From contig NZ_JBHTFQ010000006.1 of assembly GCF_042666235.1 (NCBI RefSeq), positions 124,001 to 188,000 of the forward strand: 64,000 nt of DNA, written 5' to 3'. The translations under genes were made by a program, and so were the position numbers. The notes beneath the pieces were generated by a model. The model was not told where the DNA came from. It did not search any database and saw only the letters and a program-made list of their open reading frames with translations. Source of the DNA: Halodurantibacterium daqingensis (GTDB lineage Bacteria > Pseudomonadota > Alphaproteobacteria > Rhodobacterales > Rhodobacteraceae). Of this stretch, positions 51,888-59,839 are shown one piece after another. Every line of letters begins with the position of its first letter. Within the stretch, counting starts at the first letter, position 1.

Positions 51888-51904
51888 CCTACCATTATGA
51901 TAGG
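51888..51904. promoter_or_regulatory. Near-perfect 17-bp inverted repeat
   Basis: cctaccat-t-atgatagg: seven of eight pairs match around a central T, in a locally AT-rich patch. It looks like an operator, but no gene starts close by on either strand. Confidence 0.4.
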
Positions 51905-51990
51905 GATCGGGCGTCCTGACTCCTGATCCCGGCGCCCCCGGGATGCAAGTCCACCACTCACGCAGTTCTCCCCGGGGGCGCGCTTTCCGT

Positions 51991-52108
51991 TTAGGCCGAT
52001 GCCGTCTTCTGTCAGGCCGATGCCGTTTTCCCGATGCCGTTTTCCGTCAGGCCGATGCCGTCTTCTGTCAGGCCGGCGCCGTTTCCCGTCAGGCCGGCGC
52101 CGTCATGA
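51991..52108. repeat. 21-nt tandem repeat, about six copies
   Basis: Unit gtcaggccgatgccgtcttct with variants ending gttttcc, gtttccc or gtcatga, and one shortened 14-nt copy at 52032-52045. The period is seven codons, and frames on both strands stay open across it. Confidence 0.9.
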
Positions 52109-52266
52109 GTCTCCCTCCTCCGAAATCGCAACTCGCTTCCCTGGGCGCCGCGCTGGCCTGGCAGCCAGAGGCATGCCGCCCCCTGGGCCGTGCCGTTGCA
52201 CAGGCGCCTGTCGCATCTTGCGCCCCCTTCCGCCCGCCCGGGCCACGGGCGCGGCAAGGGCGGCCC

Positions 52267-52340
52267 GCCGGCGCCGCGTGACGCCTGCCTCCGGCACAGC
52301 CGGCGCCGCGTGACGCCTGCCTCCGGCACAGCCGGCGCCG
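52267..52340. repeat. 32-nt tandem repeat, two copies plus a partial
   Basis: The unit begins gccggcgccgcgtgacgcct and ends ctccggcaca. Copies start at 52267 and 52299, and a 10-nt third copy at 52331. The two full copies are identical. Confidence 0.9.
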
Positions 52341-52445
52341 CCAAGGCCGTGCCCCGTCAGCGCCCCGTCAGCCGCAGGATCCGGCGCCGGGCATGCAGCG
52401 CCGGTGGCCGGCCGCCCACCCGCCCGAAGCGCTGCGACCGACGCC

Positions 52446-52511
52446 TCTGCCAGTGCCACCAGATCGCGCGCGCGGGCGTCTGCCAGTGCCGCCAGATCGC
52501 GCAGGCGGGCG
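52446..52511. repeat. 33-nt direct repeat, two copies
   Basis: Copies at 52446 and 52479 beginning tctgccagtgcc and continuing ccagatcgcgc. On the minus strand this encodes an 11-residue echo (RLRDLAALADA / RARDLVALAEA). Confidence 0.85.
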
Positions 52512-52547
52512 GATGTGATGCGGTCAAAGCCGATCATGCGGCAGGCC

Positions 52548-52686
52548 CGGCACCAAGCTCCTGCACAAGGCCGCGGCACCAAGCTCCTGCACAGCATCCC
52601 TGACACCGCCCCTGCCCGAAGCTGCCCTGCTTCAACGCGGGCTGCGCCCCCCGAACCGATCTCCGGAACCGATCTCCGGAACCGGG
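52548..52686. repeat. 26-nt and 13-nt tandem duplications
   Basis: cggcaccaagctcctgcaca occurs at 52548 and 52574 (26-nt period). gaaccgatctccg occurs at 52653 and 52666 (13-nt period) with a third partial copy. Confidence 0.85.
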
Positions 52687-52847
52687 GCTGTCCGCGCAGC
52701 CGGTCGAAGTCTTCCGCCCGCAACATCCCTCGCATGTCGCTGCATCATTTCTGAGCAGAACTCCGCCACCCTTCGGTTTAGTGACTGGACATCCGGCAAT
52801 CAGAACGCGATCAAGGGCTGTGATCCGTGATCTGGTGGCGAGTGTAG

Positions 52848-53150
52848 ATGATGAAAGACTTGGTTCAGTATCATCCCGTGGGCGTGCTGGCGGGAAACGG
52901 TCATGTCTCGATCGAGGCGCAGCCCTTCCTTCCGGTACGCTACACGTTGAATCTGTCCGAGCTGGACGGTGATCTTCGGGCCGAGGGCCATCTCAGCGGC
53001 GATCCCGCGCGGATCGCGCAGTGTCGCCACCTGGGCGACAGCGCCATCCTTGCCCTTGGCACGGGCGAGAAGATCGCGCTGCGGCTCATCGAGGTGGACA
53101 GCTTCGGCCGCGCCCGGATCGAGAGCACCGGCAGCCTTCCACAGTTCTAG
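52848..53150 (+). CDS. Conserved-looking hypothetical, 100 aa
   Basis: A 100-residue protein with alternating beta-strand-like segments: MMKDLVQYHPVGVLAGNGHV, FLPVRYTLNLSELDGDLRAEG, SAILALGTGEKIALRLIEVD. It has no signal peptide or transmembrane segment. The pattern resembles a small beta-barrel. I do not recognise the family. The start follows ggcgag, and a second ATG comes directly after the first. It stands alone between repeat-rich spacers, and codon use is regular, which supports a real gene. Confidence 0.6.
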   Translation: MMKDLVQYHPVGVLAGNGHVSIEAQPFLPVRYTLNLSELDGDLRAEGHLSGDPARIAQCRHLGDSAILALGTGEKIALRLIEVDSFGRARIESTGSLPQF

Positions 53151-53522
53151 CTTCCGCCCTTCGCAACTGACCCGCATGGCCGCGCATCTGCGGTCAGCCC
53201 CGCCTCGGGCAGATCGCCCCCATGCGGGGCATGACGGCGCGCCTTCTTCCGGTTTTCCGGCGCGGCGGTCAGGATGCCCCTGCGCCCCGCCATCGCCTGC
53301 TGGCCGAGCGCGGCTGGCCCAATGCGGCTGGCCCAATGCGGCTGGCCCAGTGCGGCTGGCGCGGGGCGGCTGGCGCGGAAGCTCCGATATCCGGCATCGG
53401 GCAGGCCCTGCGCGCGCAGCACCAGCCTGCCGCACGCACGGCACGTGACCCGATCGCCCCCTCCGGCGCGCTGTTCCCTGCCGGGTCGGGTGCGCGCCCC
53501 CTGATCCCGGAGGCGCGCACCG
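53151..53522. other. Spacer with tandem repeat
   Basis: 372 bp without a supported gene between 52848-53150 and the convergent LysM gene. It contains the 14-nt repeat listed next. Confidence 0.45.
53311..53380. repeat. 14-nt tandem repeat, five exact-length copies
   Basis: Units: cggctggcccaatg (twice), cggctggcccagtg, cggctggcgcgggg and cggctggcgcggaa, end to end. Divergence increases toward the 3' side. Confidence 0.93.
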
Positions 53523-54959
53523 TCAGTCAGGCATGGTGAATATCTGGCCGGGATAGATCAGGTCCGGGTTGCGGATCTGGCTGCGGTTGGCCTCATAGAC
53601 CCGCAGGTATTCGATGCCGCGCCCATATTCGGCGCGGGCAATGCCCCAAAGCGTGTAGCCCGGCTGCACGGTGATCGCGCGCAACTGCATGCCATCGGGC
53701 GGCAGGTCGGGGCTGACGGCGGCCAGCTGCGCCGGATCCTCGCGCTGGAAGGGTGTCTCGTAGCGGGAAACGACCGTGCCCTCGGCGTCCAGCTCATCGA
53801 TGCGCAGGGTATAGACGCCCTGCGCGACGCCTTCGATCGCAGCCGTCCAGTCGCGACCGGGCGTGATCTCGGCCGTGGTCACGTCCTGGTTGTCAAGGTA
53901 AAGCCGCACATGGCCCTCGCCCGTGGCGCGGCCCGCAAGCTGCACCTCGCCGTCAAGGCCATAGGTGATCGTATCGACCACGACATTGTCGGCCGGGCCC
54001 GCCCCCAGAAGCCGCACCCCTTCGGCATCGGCAAGAAGCACCGCGGTCGCCCCCGCGCCCGCCTCGGCGACGGGATCGGCCGCTGCGCCGTCAGGCCCGG
54101 CCGCCGCCGGGACGCCCACCGCCCCCGCCTCGGGCCGGGCGCCGGCGGCCTCGGCCAGGACGGAGGGCGCAGGTTCCGCGGCGGCAGAGGCCGGATCTGC
54201 CGATTGCGCCGGATCGGCGGGCGTCGCAGAGCCTGCCAGTTGCGGGAGGGCCGGTTGCGCGGGGGCGGCTTCCGGGGCGGTCGGCTCCGGGGCGGCCCGC
54301 TCGACGACCGCCGGATCTGAGGACGTTCCCCCACTGTCGGCCGGCCCCGAGGCTGCCGCCTCTGCCGTTGCCAGCTCCGACCCGGCGTGCGGCAGGGTCG
54401 GGTCTTCGGCACCGTCGCCGGACGGCGCCGGCTCGGCCAGGGCAGCCACCCGGGGCGCGAGGATGACCGATTGCTCGGCCATCAGCATCTCGTCCCCCTC
54501 CAGCGCGAGGCCAAGCGTCAGGACCCGGGGCGCATCCGAGGGCGCAACATCGAACATCGCCACAAAGGCCCCCGAAGGCGCGGCCGCCACGCGCGCCGCC
54601 TCGGCGCCGTCGATCAGGATCGCCACCTCGGCACCCGGCGCGGCAAAGCCCGCCACCAGGGTCGCGCCATCGGGCCCGTGGCGCACCGTGTCGAAGCGCG
54701 GCGGGCGCGGGGCCTCGGGATCGGCCGGCGCGGCCGCAGGGTCGGGCCCGGTGGCCGGCTCGGACATCGGCACCGGGCTGTCGGCGCCGCCCTCGCTCTC
54801 GGCAGGGGCCAGCGCCGCCGTCACCTCGGGCGTGGGGCGGGGCAGCGCCAACCAGGCCCAGAGCGCGACCGCCACAACGGCAACGCCCGCACCCACCAGC
54901 CCCGCCCCGACCATTACCGGAAGCCGCCGCACCTTTGCCGCCTGATCCTGCCCTGCCAT
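53523..54959 (-). CDS. LysM domain protein, membrane-anchored
   Basis: A 478-residue protein. A basic start is followed by one transmembrane helix (about residues 16-38, MVGAGLVGAGVAVVAVALWA). A long Ala/Pro/Glu-rich linker includes two Ig-like beta segments (FDTVRHGPDGATLVAGFAAP; DTITYGLDGEVQLAGRATG). A C-terminal LysM domain follows (about 430-478; VQPGYTLWGIARAEYGRG, PDLIYPGQIFTMPD). It probably binds peptidoglycan from the inner membrane. The Ala/Pro linker is low-complexity and may vary between strains. It is divergent from the LOG gene. Confidence 0.85.
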   Translation of the reverse strand: MAGQDQAAKVRRLPVMVGAGLVGAGVAVVAVALWAWLALPRPTPEVTAALAPAESEGGADSPVPMSEPATGPDPAAAPADPEAPRPPRFDTVRHGPDGATLVAGFAAPGAEVAILIDGAEAARVAAAPSGAFVAMFDVAPSDAPRVLTLGLALEGDEMLMAEQSVILAPRVAALAEPAPSGDGAEDPTLPHAGSELATAEAAASGPADSGGTSSDPAVVERAAPEPTAPEAAPAQPALPQLAGSATPADPAQSADPASAAAEPAPSVLAEAAGARPEAGAVGVPAAAGPDGAAADPVAEAGAGATAVLLADAEGVRLLGAGPADNVVVDTITYGLDGEVQLAGRATGEGHVRLYLDNQDVTTAEITPGRDWTAAIEGVAQGVYTLRIDELDAEGTVVSRYETPFQREDPAQLAAVSPDLPPDGMQLRAITVQPGYTLWGIARAEYGRGIEYLRVYEANRSQIRNPDLIYPGQIFTMPD

Positions 54960-55081
54960 CGTCCCGCTACCCCCGCAGCCATTCCTCGGCGGCAGCGCAA
55001 ATCCGCCGAACGCCTTGAGCCCTGCCAGAAGTGCCGATAACACGGGCTCAAAGCAACTGAAATCGCAGCAGCAGGACGCCC

Positions 55082-55663
55082 ATGCCCGATCACCGGACCC
55101 CCCTTCACTCGATCTGTGTCTACTGCGGATCGCGCAACGGCGCCGATCCTGCCTTCCGTGCGGCAGCCGCCGATCTGGGCGCGCTGATCGCCGAACGCAA
55201 CTGGCGGCTGGTCTATGGGGCGGGCGACGTGGGCCTGATGGGCGAGGTGGCACGCGCCGCGCAGACCGCCGGCGCCGAGACCTTCGGCGTGATCCCCACC
55301 CATCTTCTGGCGCGCGAAAAGGGCAAGCGCGACCTGACGCGGATGATCGTCACCGAGAACATGCACGAACGCAAGAAGGTCATGTTCATGAACTCGGACG
55401 CGATCGTGGTGCTGCCGGGGGGCGCGGGCACGCTGGACGAATTCTTCGAGGTGCTGACTTGGCGCCAGATCGGCCTGCATGAAAAGCCGATCTTCCTGCT
55501 GAACACCAATGGCTACTGGACCCCGCTCGCCGCGCTGATCGATCATGTGATCGCGGGCGGCTTTGCCGAGCCTGACCTGCGCGGGCTGGTCGGGCTGGTG
55601 CCCGATGTCGCGGCACTGGACATGGCGCTTCAGGTGGCGCTTGCGGCGCGGACCCCGGCATGA
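55082..55663 (+). CDS. LOG-family (TIGR00730) phosphoribohydrolase
   Basis: A 193-residue Rossmann-fold LOG protein: ICVYCGSRNGADPAF, LVYGAGDVGLMGEVA, and the signature PGGAGTLDEFFEVLTW with the catalytic Arg/Glu region MHERKKVMF. LOG enzymes release the free base from nucleoside monophosphates, activating cytokinin-type compounds. Some have other nucleotide substrates. Its stop overlaps the P450 start by 4 bases (ATGA), so the two proteins are probably made in step. Confidence 0.9.
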   Translation: MPDHRTPLHSICVYCGSRNGADPAFRAAAADLGALIAERNWRLVYGAGDVGLMGEVARAAQTAGAETFGVIPTHLLAREKGKRDLTRMIVTENMHERKKVMFMNSDAIVVLPGGAGTLDEFFEVLTWRQIGLHEKPIFLLNTNGYWTPLAALIDHVIAGGFAEPDLRGLVGLVPDVAALDMALQVALAARTPA

Positions 55664-56841
55664 AGCGCATCTCGCAGCCGCTGCGCGACCCGGGGTTCGT
55701 CCAGAACCCCTATGCCTTCTATGACCGGGCGCGGGCGCTTGGCCCGCTGGTCTACTGGGAAGAGTACGGCATGGCCTGCGCGCTGAGCCATGCCGCGGTG
55801 AACCAGATCCTGCGCGACCGCCGCTTTGGCCGCGAGGAACCCGAGGAGACGCGCAGGCCGGTTCCGCCCGCCCTGGCCCCCTTCTATGCCGTCGAGGCAC
55901 ATTCGATGCTGGAACTGGAGCCGCCGCGCCACACCCGGCTGCGCGGGCTGGTGCTGCGCGCCTTCACCTCGCGCCGGATCGCGGCCCTGGCCCCCGAGAT
56001 CGCGACGCTGAGCCATCAGCTGATCGATCCGCTGCCCGACAGCTTCGATCTGCTGCCGGTCTTTGCGCAGAAGCTGCCGGTCATCATCATCGCCCGGCTT
56101 CTGGGCGTGCCCGAGGCAATCTGCGATGATCTGCTGCGCTGGTCGAACGCGATGGTGCGGATGTACATGCCCGGGCGCAGCGCGGCCGATGAACAGGCCG
56201 CCGTGGCTGCCACGGAAAGCTTCGTGGCCTTCCTGCGCGCCCATGTCGAGGACCGGCGCCGCAAGCCGGGCGACGATCTGATCACCCATCTGATCGCCGC
56301 CGAGGAAGAGGGCGAAAGCCTGTCCACCGACGAGTTGATCGCCACCTGCATCCTGCTTCTGAACGCCGGGCACGAGGCGACGGTCCACAGCCTTGGCATT
56401 GCCGTCAAGACGCTGCTCGAGGCGGGAACCGGGCCGGAGTGGCTGGCGCCGGACCTGATCGAGGATACGGTCGAGGAATGCCTGCGCCTCGATCCGCCAT
56501 TGCATCTGTTCCAGCGCATCGCCTATGACGAGATCGAGGTGATGGGCCATGTGTTCCGGCGCGGCGACCGCGTGGCCTGCCTGCTGGGCGCCGCGAACCG
56601 CGATCCGCGGATGTGGGACGAGCCGCACCGCTTCAACCCGGCGCGCCCGCGCAAGACCAACCTCGCCTTCGGCAGCGGATTGCATTTCTGCGTGGGCGCG
56701 CCGCTTGCACGGCTGGAACTGCAGGTGGCGCTGCCGATCCTCTTCGCCCGCCTGCCCGACCTGCGCCTGGCCGCACCGCCCGCCTATGCCGACAGCTACC
56801 ATTTCCACGGCCTCTCGGCCCTGCACCTGACGCGCGGCTGA
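55660..56841 (+). CDS. Cytochrome P450
   Basis: A 393-residue soluble bacterial P450. The heme-binding Cys is in FGSGLHFCVGAPLARLE. The I-helix is LLLNAGHEATVHSLG, and the ExxR pair is EECLRLDPP with the following Arg. There is no membrane anchor, so it needs ferredoxin and a reductase. Position 55660 overlaps the LOG gene by 4 bases. The substrate is unknown. The LOG partner suggests a purine- or isoprenoid-linked compound, but that is inference. Confidence 0.93.
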   Translation: MKRISQPLRDPGFVQNPYAFYDRARALGPLVYWEEYGMACALSHAAVNQILRDRRFGREEPEETRRPVPPALAPFYAVEAHSMLELEPPRHTRLRGLVLRAFTSRRIAALAPEIATLSHQLIDPLPDSFDLLPVFAQKLPVIIIARLLGVPEAICDDLLRWSNAMVRMYMPGRSAADEQAAVAATESFVAFLRAHVEDRRRKPGDDLITHLIAAEEEGESLSTDELIATCILLLNAGHEATVHSLGIAVKTLLEAGTGPEWLAPDLIEDTVEECLRLDPPLHLFQRIAYDEIEVMGHVFRRGDRVACLLGAANRDPRMWDEPHRFNPARPRKTNLAFGSGLHFCVGAPLARLELQVALPILFARLPDLRLAAPPAYADSYHFHGLSALHLTRG

Positions 56842-57166
56842 GCCGCCCGTCATGACGCCGCGGCGGCCCACCCCCCGGGTGACGCCCTGCCGTCGCGGCC
56901 ACGGGGGCGGTGCAGCGGAACCGAACCGGTGCCCGCTGGGGGCCGGGCCTGGCCCTCAGACCAGCCGCCGCGATGGCAGGCGCGGACCGGATGCGGCGGA
57001 AACGCCCGGCACCGCACGAAGGAGGGACGGCCCTGCAGTCAAGGGCGGGGGCGCTCCCGCCCGTCTTCACCGCCTGCGGCGGTTCATCCCGTTGGGCCGG
57101 GCGCCGCCTGCGGCGGCGCGGTGGGGGCCCGGCACGTCCGGGGAGCCGGAAGCGGCCGGACGCCAC

Positions 57167-57380
57167 GGCGGCCCGGGGCGCAGCATGGCCCGGCGGTGGT
57201 GGAGCCTGCCGCGGGATCCCGGGCGGAGGCCGCGGGCGCGACGGGCGGAGCGGCGGCGGGCTGCGTCAGCATCACAACGCCTGTCGGGCGGCAGCGCGCT
57301 GGCGGCCCGGGGCGCAGCATCGCCGGCGGCGGTGGAGCCTGCCGCGGGACCCTGGGCAGAGGCGGCGGGTGCGACGGAGC
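57167..57380. repeat. About 78-bp direct repeat, two copies
   Basis: Copy one begins at 57167 and copy two at 57301, both starting ggcggcccggggcgcagcat and containing ggtggagcctgccgcggga, then gcgacgg. The rest is alike with a few changes. The offset is 134 bp. Confidence 0.85.
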
Positions 57381-57510
57381 GGTGCAGGAGCGGGCGGTGC
57401 AGGAGCGGACGGCTCAGGAGCGGGCGGTGCGGAGGGGCGGTGCAGGAGCGGGATGGGCAGCGCGACCCGGCCTCTCGCGCCCGAGCGCGGCAGCGCGGCA
57501 GCGCGGCAGG
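57377..57510. repeat. 15-nt and 8-nt tandem repeats
   Basis: gcggtgcaggagcgg recurs, with variants, about five times in 57377-57452. gcgcggca is repeated in tandem in 57485-57510. Both abut the end of the Lrp-type gene. Confidence 0.8.
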
Positions 57511-57516
57511 GCGCGC

Positions 57517-57978
57517 CTACAACGGCAGCAGGGTTGTGGACTTGATCTCTTCCATCGACAGCAGCGCAGTGACATTGAAGATCCGCACTTCGGAAATCAG
57601 CGCCTGATAGAAGCTGTCATAGGCCCGCGCATTGGGCACCCGCACCTTGAGGATATAGTCGATCTCTCCGGCCAGGCGATGCGCCTCCTGCACCTCGGGG
57701 CGCGCGCGCAATGCGGCGAGGAACTTCTGCTGCCATTCGGCCTCATGCTCGCTGGTGCGGATCAGCACGAAGAAACAGGCGTCCAGCCCCAGCGCCTCGG
57801 CGTCGAGAATGAAGGTCTGGCGGCCGATGACCCCCGCCTCGCGCATCTTGCGGATCCGATTCCACACCGGCGTCTTGGACGAGCCGACCTTGCGCGCGAT
57901 CTCGTCCAGCGACTGGCCTGCATCCTCCTGCAGTTCGGCCAGAATTTTCCGATCCATGTCGTCCAGCCGGACTGCCAT
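57517..57978 (-). CDS. Lrp/AsnC family regulator
   Basis: A 153-residue Lrp-type protein. The N-terminal HTH (LDDMDRKILAELQEDAGQSL, EIARKVGSSKTPVWNRI) is followed by the ligand-binding RAM domain (HRLAGEIDYILKVRVPNARAYDSF). The divergent position next to cysG suggests it controls sulfur assimilation or its own gene. The start at MAVRLDDMD is chosen because the HTH begins there. The inverted repeat in the shared intergenic region may be its site. Confidence 0.9.
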   Translation of the reverse strand: MAVRLDDMDRKILAELQEDAGQSLDEIARKVGSSKTPVWNRIRKMREAGVIGRQTFILDAEALGLDACFFVLIRTSEHEAEWQQKFLAALRARPEVQEAHRLAGEIDYILKVRVPNARAYDSFYQALISEVRIFNVTALLSMEEIKSTTLLPL

Positions 57979-58062
57979 TCCACGCTTCTCCCCATATCGG
58001 AACAGTGATCGTCCTTGTGGCGGATTATGGAACAACCATCCTTATCCGCAAGCCCTTATGGC

Positions 58063-58090
58063 GCAATGAGGGGAAAATATCCTACATTGC
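58063..58090. promoter_or_regulatory. Inverted repeat in the Lrp/cysG intergenic region
   Basis: gcaatg ... cattgc, perfect 6-bp arms 16 nt apart, in an AT-rich region (ggggaaaatatccta between). It fits an Lrp-type dimer site, but is short. Confidence 0.4.
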
Positions 58091-58132
58091 GATAGCAAAC
58101 CAACCTGCCCCCAGCCGAAAGGTGCGACCGCC

Positions 58133-59521
58133 ATGAAGCACTTCCCGATCTTCCTCAACGTCGAGGGCCGCCGCATCGTGGTGGCGGGCGGGGGCGATGC
58201 GGCCATCGCCAAGCTGCGGCTCCTGCTCAAGACCGAAGCGCGGCTGACCGTCTTTGCCGAAGACCCGGCGCCGGAAATCGAAGCCTGGGCCGACGCCCGC
58301 CGCCTGACGCTGCACCGTCGCGCCTTCGGGCCGGGCGATGCGCTGTGCGCCGCCCTTGCCTATGGCGCGGCCGAAGATGCGGCGGAAGATGCGCGCGTGG
58401 CCGCCATCGCCCGCGCCGAGGGCGCGCTGGTCAATATCGTGGACAACCTGCACGACAGCGCCTTCATCACCCCCGCGATCGTGGACCGCGATCCGGTGGT
58501 GGTGGCGATCGGGACCGAGGGCGCGGCCCCGGTGCTGGCCCGCAAGATCAAGGCGGACCTGGAAGAACGGCTCTCGCCGGTTCTGGGCACGCTGACGCGG
58601 ATCGGCAAGGCCTTCCGCCATGCGGCGGATGCGCTGCCGATGGGCCGCAAGCGCCGCGATTTCTGGGCCGCCTATTACGACACCGACGGTCCGCGCGCCT
58701 TTGCCGAAGGCGGACAGGAGGCGCTGCGCCCCACACTGGAACGCCTGCTGGACCGGCACCTGAACGCGGCCGCGCGCGCGGGCCATGTGGCCATCGTCGG
58801 CGCCGGCCCGGGCGATCCGGAGCTTCTGACCCTGAAGGCCCGCCGCCTGCTGGACGAGGCCGATGTGGTGATCCACGACGGGTTGGTCACGCCCGAAATC
58901 CTGGAGCTTGCCCGGCGCGAGGCGTTGCTGATCTCGGTCGCCAAGGAGGGCTATGGCCCCACCACCCCGCAGGCCGAGATCAACCGCCTGATCGTCGAAC
59001 ACGGGGCCTCGGGCGCGCAGGTCGTGCGGCTGAAGGGCGGCGACCCGGGGGTCTTTGGCCGGCTGGACGAGGAAATCGACGCGCTTGAGGCGGCAGGCGT
59101 CGCCTGGTCGCTGGTGCCGGGGCTGACCGCGGGCGCGGTGGCGGCGGCGGCCGTGGGCCAGGGGCTGACCCGCCGCGGGCGCAATGCCTCGGTCCGGATC
59201 CTGACCGGGCATGACATGCAGGGCTTTGCCGATCACGACTGGCGCAGCCTTGCCACGACGGGCGAGGTCGCGGCGATCTACATGGGCAAGAAATCCGCCC
59301 GCTTCATCCAGGGCCGGCTGATGATGCATGGCGCCAGCCCCGATACGCCGGTGACGGTGGTGGAAAACGTCTCGCGCCCCGATCAGCGCGTGGTTCCCGC
59401 CACCCTTGCCACACTCCCGCAGGCCGTGGCCGAGGTGCCGGGCCCCGCCATCCTGCTTTACGGCCTTGCGCCCCGTGCCCAGGCCGCCGCCCTGTCCGAA
59501 CTGAAAGAGGCCGCGCAATGA
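58133..59521 (+). CDS. cysG: Siroheme synthase, multifunctional CysG
   Basis: A 462-residue fusion. The N-terminal precorrin-2 dehydrogenase/ferrochelatase (about 1-200; RIVVAGGGDAAIAKL, VNIVDN) precedes the C-terminal uroporphyrinogen III methyltransferase (about 215-455; VGAGPGDPELLTLKA, RLKGGDPGVFGRLDEE, VPGLTAGAVAAA). It makes siroheme for the sulfite reductase encoded two genes downstream. It overlaps DUF2849 by 4 bases (ATGA). It is the first gene of the sulfur operon. Confidence 0.96.
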   Translation: MKHFPIFLNVEGRRIVVAGGGDAAIAKLRLLLKTEARLTVFAEDPAPEIEAWADARRLTLHRRAFGPGDALCAALAYGAAEDAAEDARVAAIARAEGALVNIVDNLHDSAFITPAIVDRDPVVVAIGTEGAAPVLARKIKADLEERLSPVLGTLTRIGKAFRHAADALPMGRKRRDFWAAYYDTDGPRAFAEGGQEALRPTLERLLDRHLNAAARAGHVAIVGAGPGDPELLTLKARRLLDEADVVIHDGLVTPEILELARREALLISVAKEGYGPTTPQAEINRLIVEHGASGAQVVRLKGGDPGVFGRLDEEIDALEAAGVAWSLVPGLTAGAVAAAAVGQGLTRRGRNASVRILTGHDMQGFADHDWRSLATTGEVAAIYMGKKSARFIQGRLMMHGASPDTPVTVVENVSRPDQRVVPATLATLPQAVAEVPGPAILLYGLAPRAQAAALSELKEAAQ

Positions 59522-59823
59522 GCCGTCGTTTCACGCCCAAAGTCGTTACCGCCAACGCGCTGCTGGAAGGCGATGTCGTCTATCTGACCGAGGATGACCG
59601 CTGGACGCGCCACCACCACGAGGCCGAGCTGATCGAGGACGAGGCCCATGCGACGCTGCGGCTTCTGCATGCGCAAAGCCAGCCGCATGTGGTCGTGGGC
59701 CCCTATCTTGCCGATGCCGTGGCCGGCGACAATGGCCCCGAGCCCACGCATTTCCGCGAAGCCTTCCGCACCCGCGGCCCGTCAAACTATCCGCACGGCA
59801 AGCAGGCCGAGGCCGCAGGCTGA
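59518..59823 (+). CDS. DUF2849 protein of the sulfite reductase operon
   Basis: A 101-residue DUF2849 protein: FTPKVVTANALLEGDVVYLT, DRWTRHHHEAELIEDEAHA and PHVVVGPYLADA. Its fixed position between cysG and cysI suggests it assists sulfite reductase, perhaps in siroheme delivery or electron transfer. Its exact role is unknown to me. It is coupled by overlap to cysG. Confidence 0.85.
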   Translation: MSRRFTPKVVTANALLEGDVVYLTEDDRWTRHHHEAELIEDEAHATLRLLHAQSQPHVVVGPYLADAVAGDNGPEPTHFREAFRTRGPSNYPHGKQAEAAG

Positions 59824-59839
59824 GCGAGGAGAGAGCCAG

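Larger units (their letters stand above)
51905..52847. other. Repeat-rich stretch without a firm gene
   Basis: Nearly 950 bp filled with several unrelated tandem duplications (listed separately). A minus-strand frame at 52103-52537 includes MIGFDRITSARLRDLAALAD with an 11-residue echo, perhaps a remnant gene. No domain is recognised. Confidence 0.45.
56842..57516. other. GC-rich repeat-bearing spacer, 675 bp
   Basis: No supported gene. The stretch is extremely GC-rich with repeated ccgcctgcggcgg hairpins (near 57069 and 57105) and the duplications listed next. It separates the P450 gene from the convergent Lrp-type regulator. Confidence 0.5.

Noticed and set aside
51991..52108. CRISPR array
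   Set aside because: The 21-nt units are contiguous without unique spacers and no cas gene is near.
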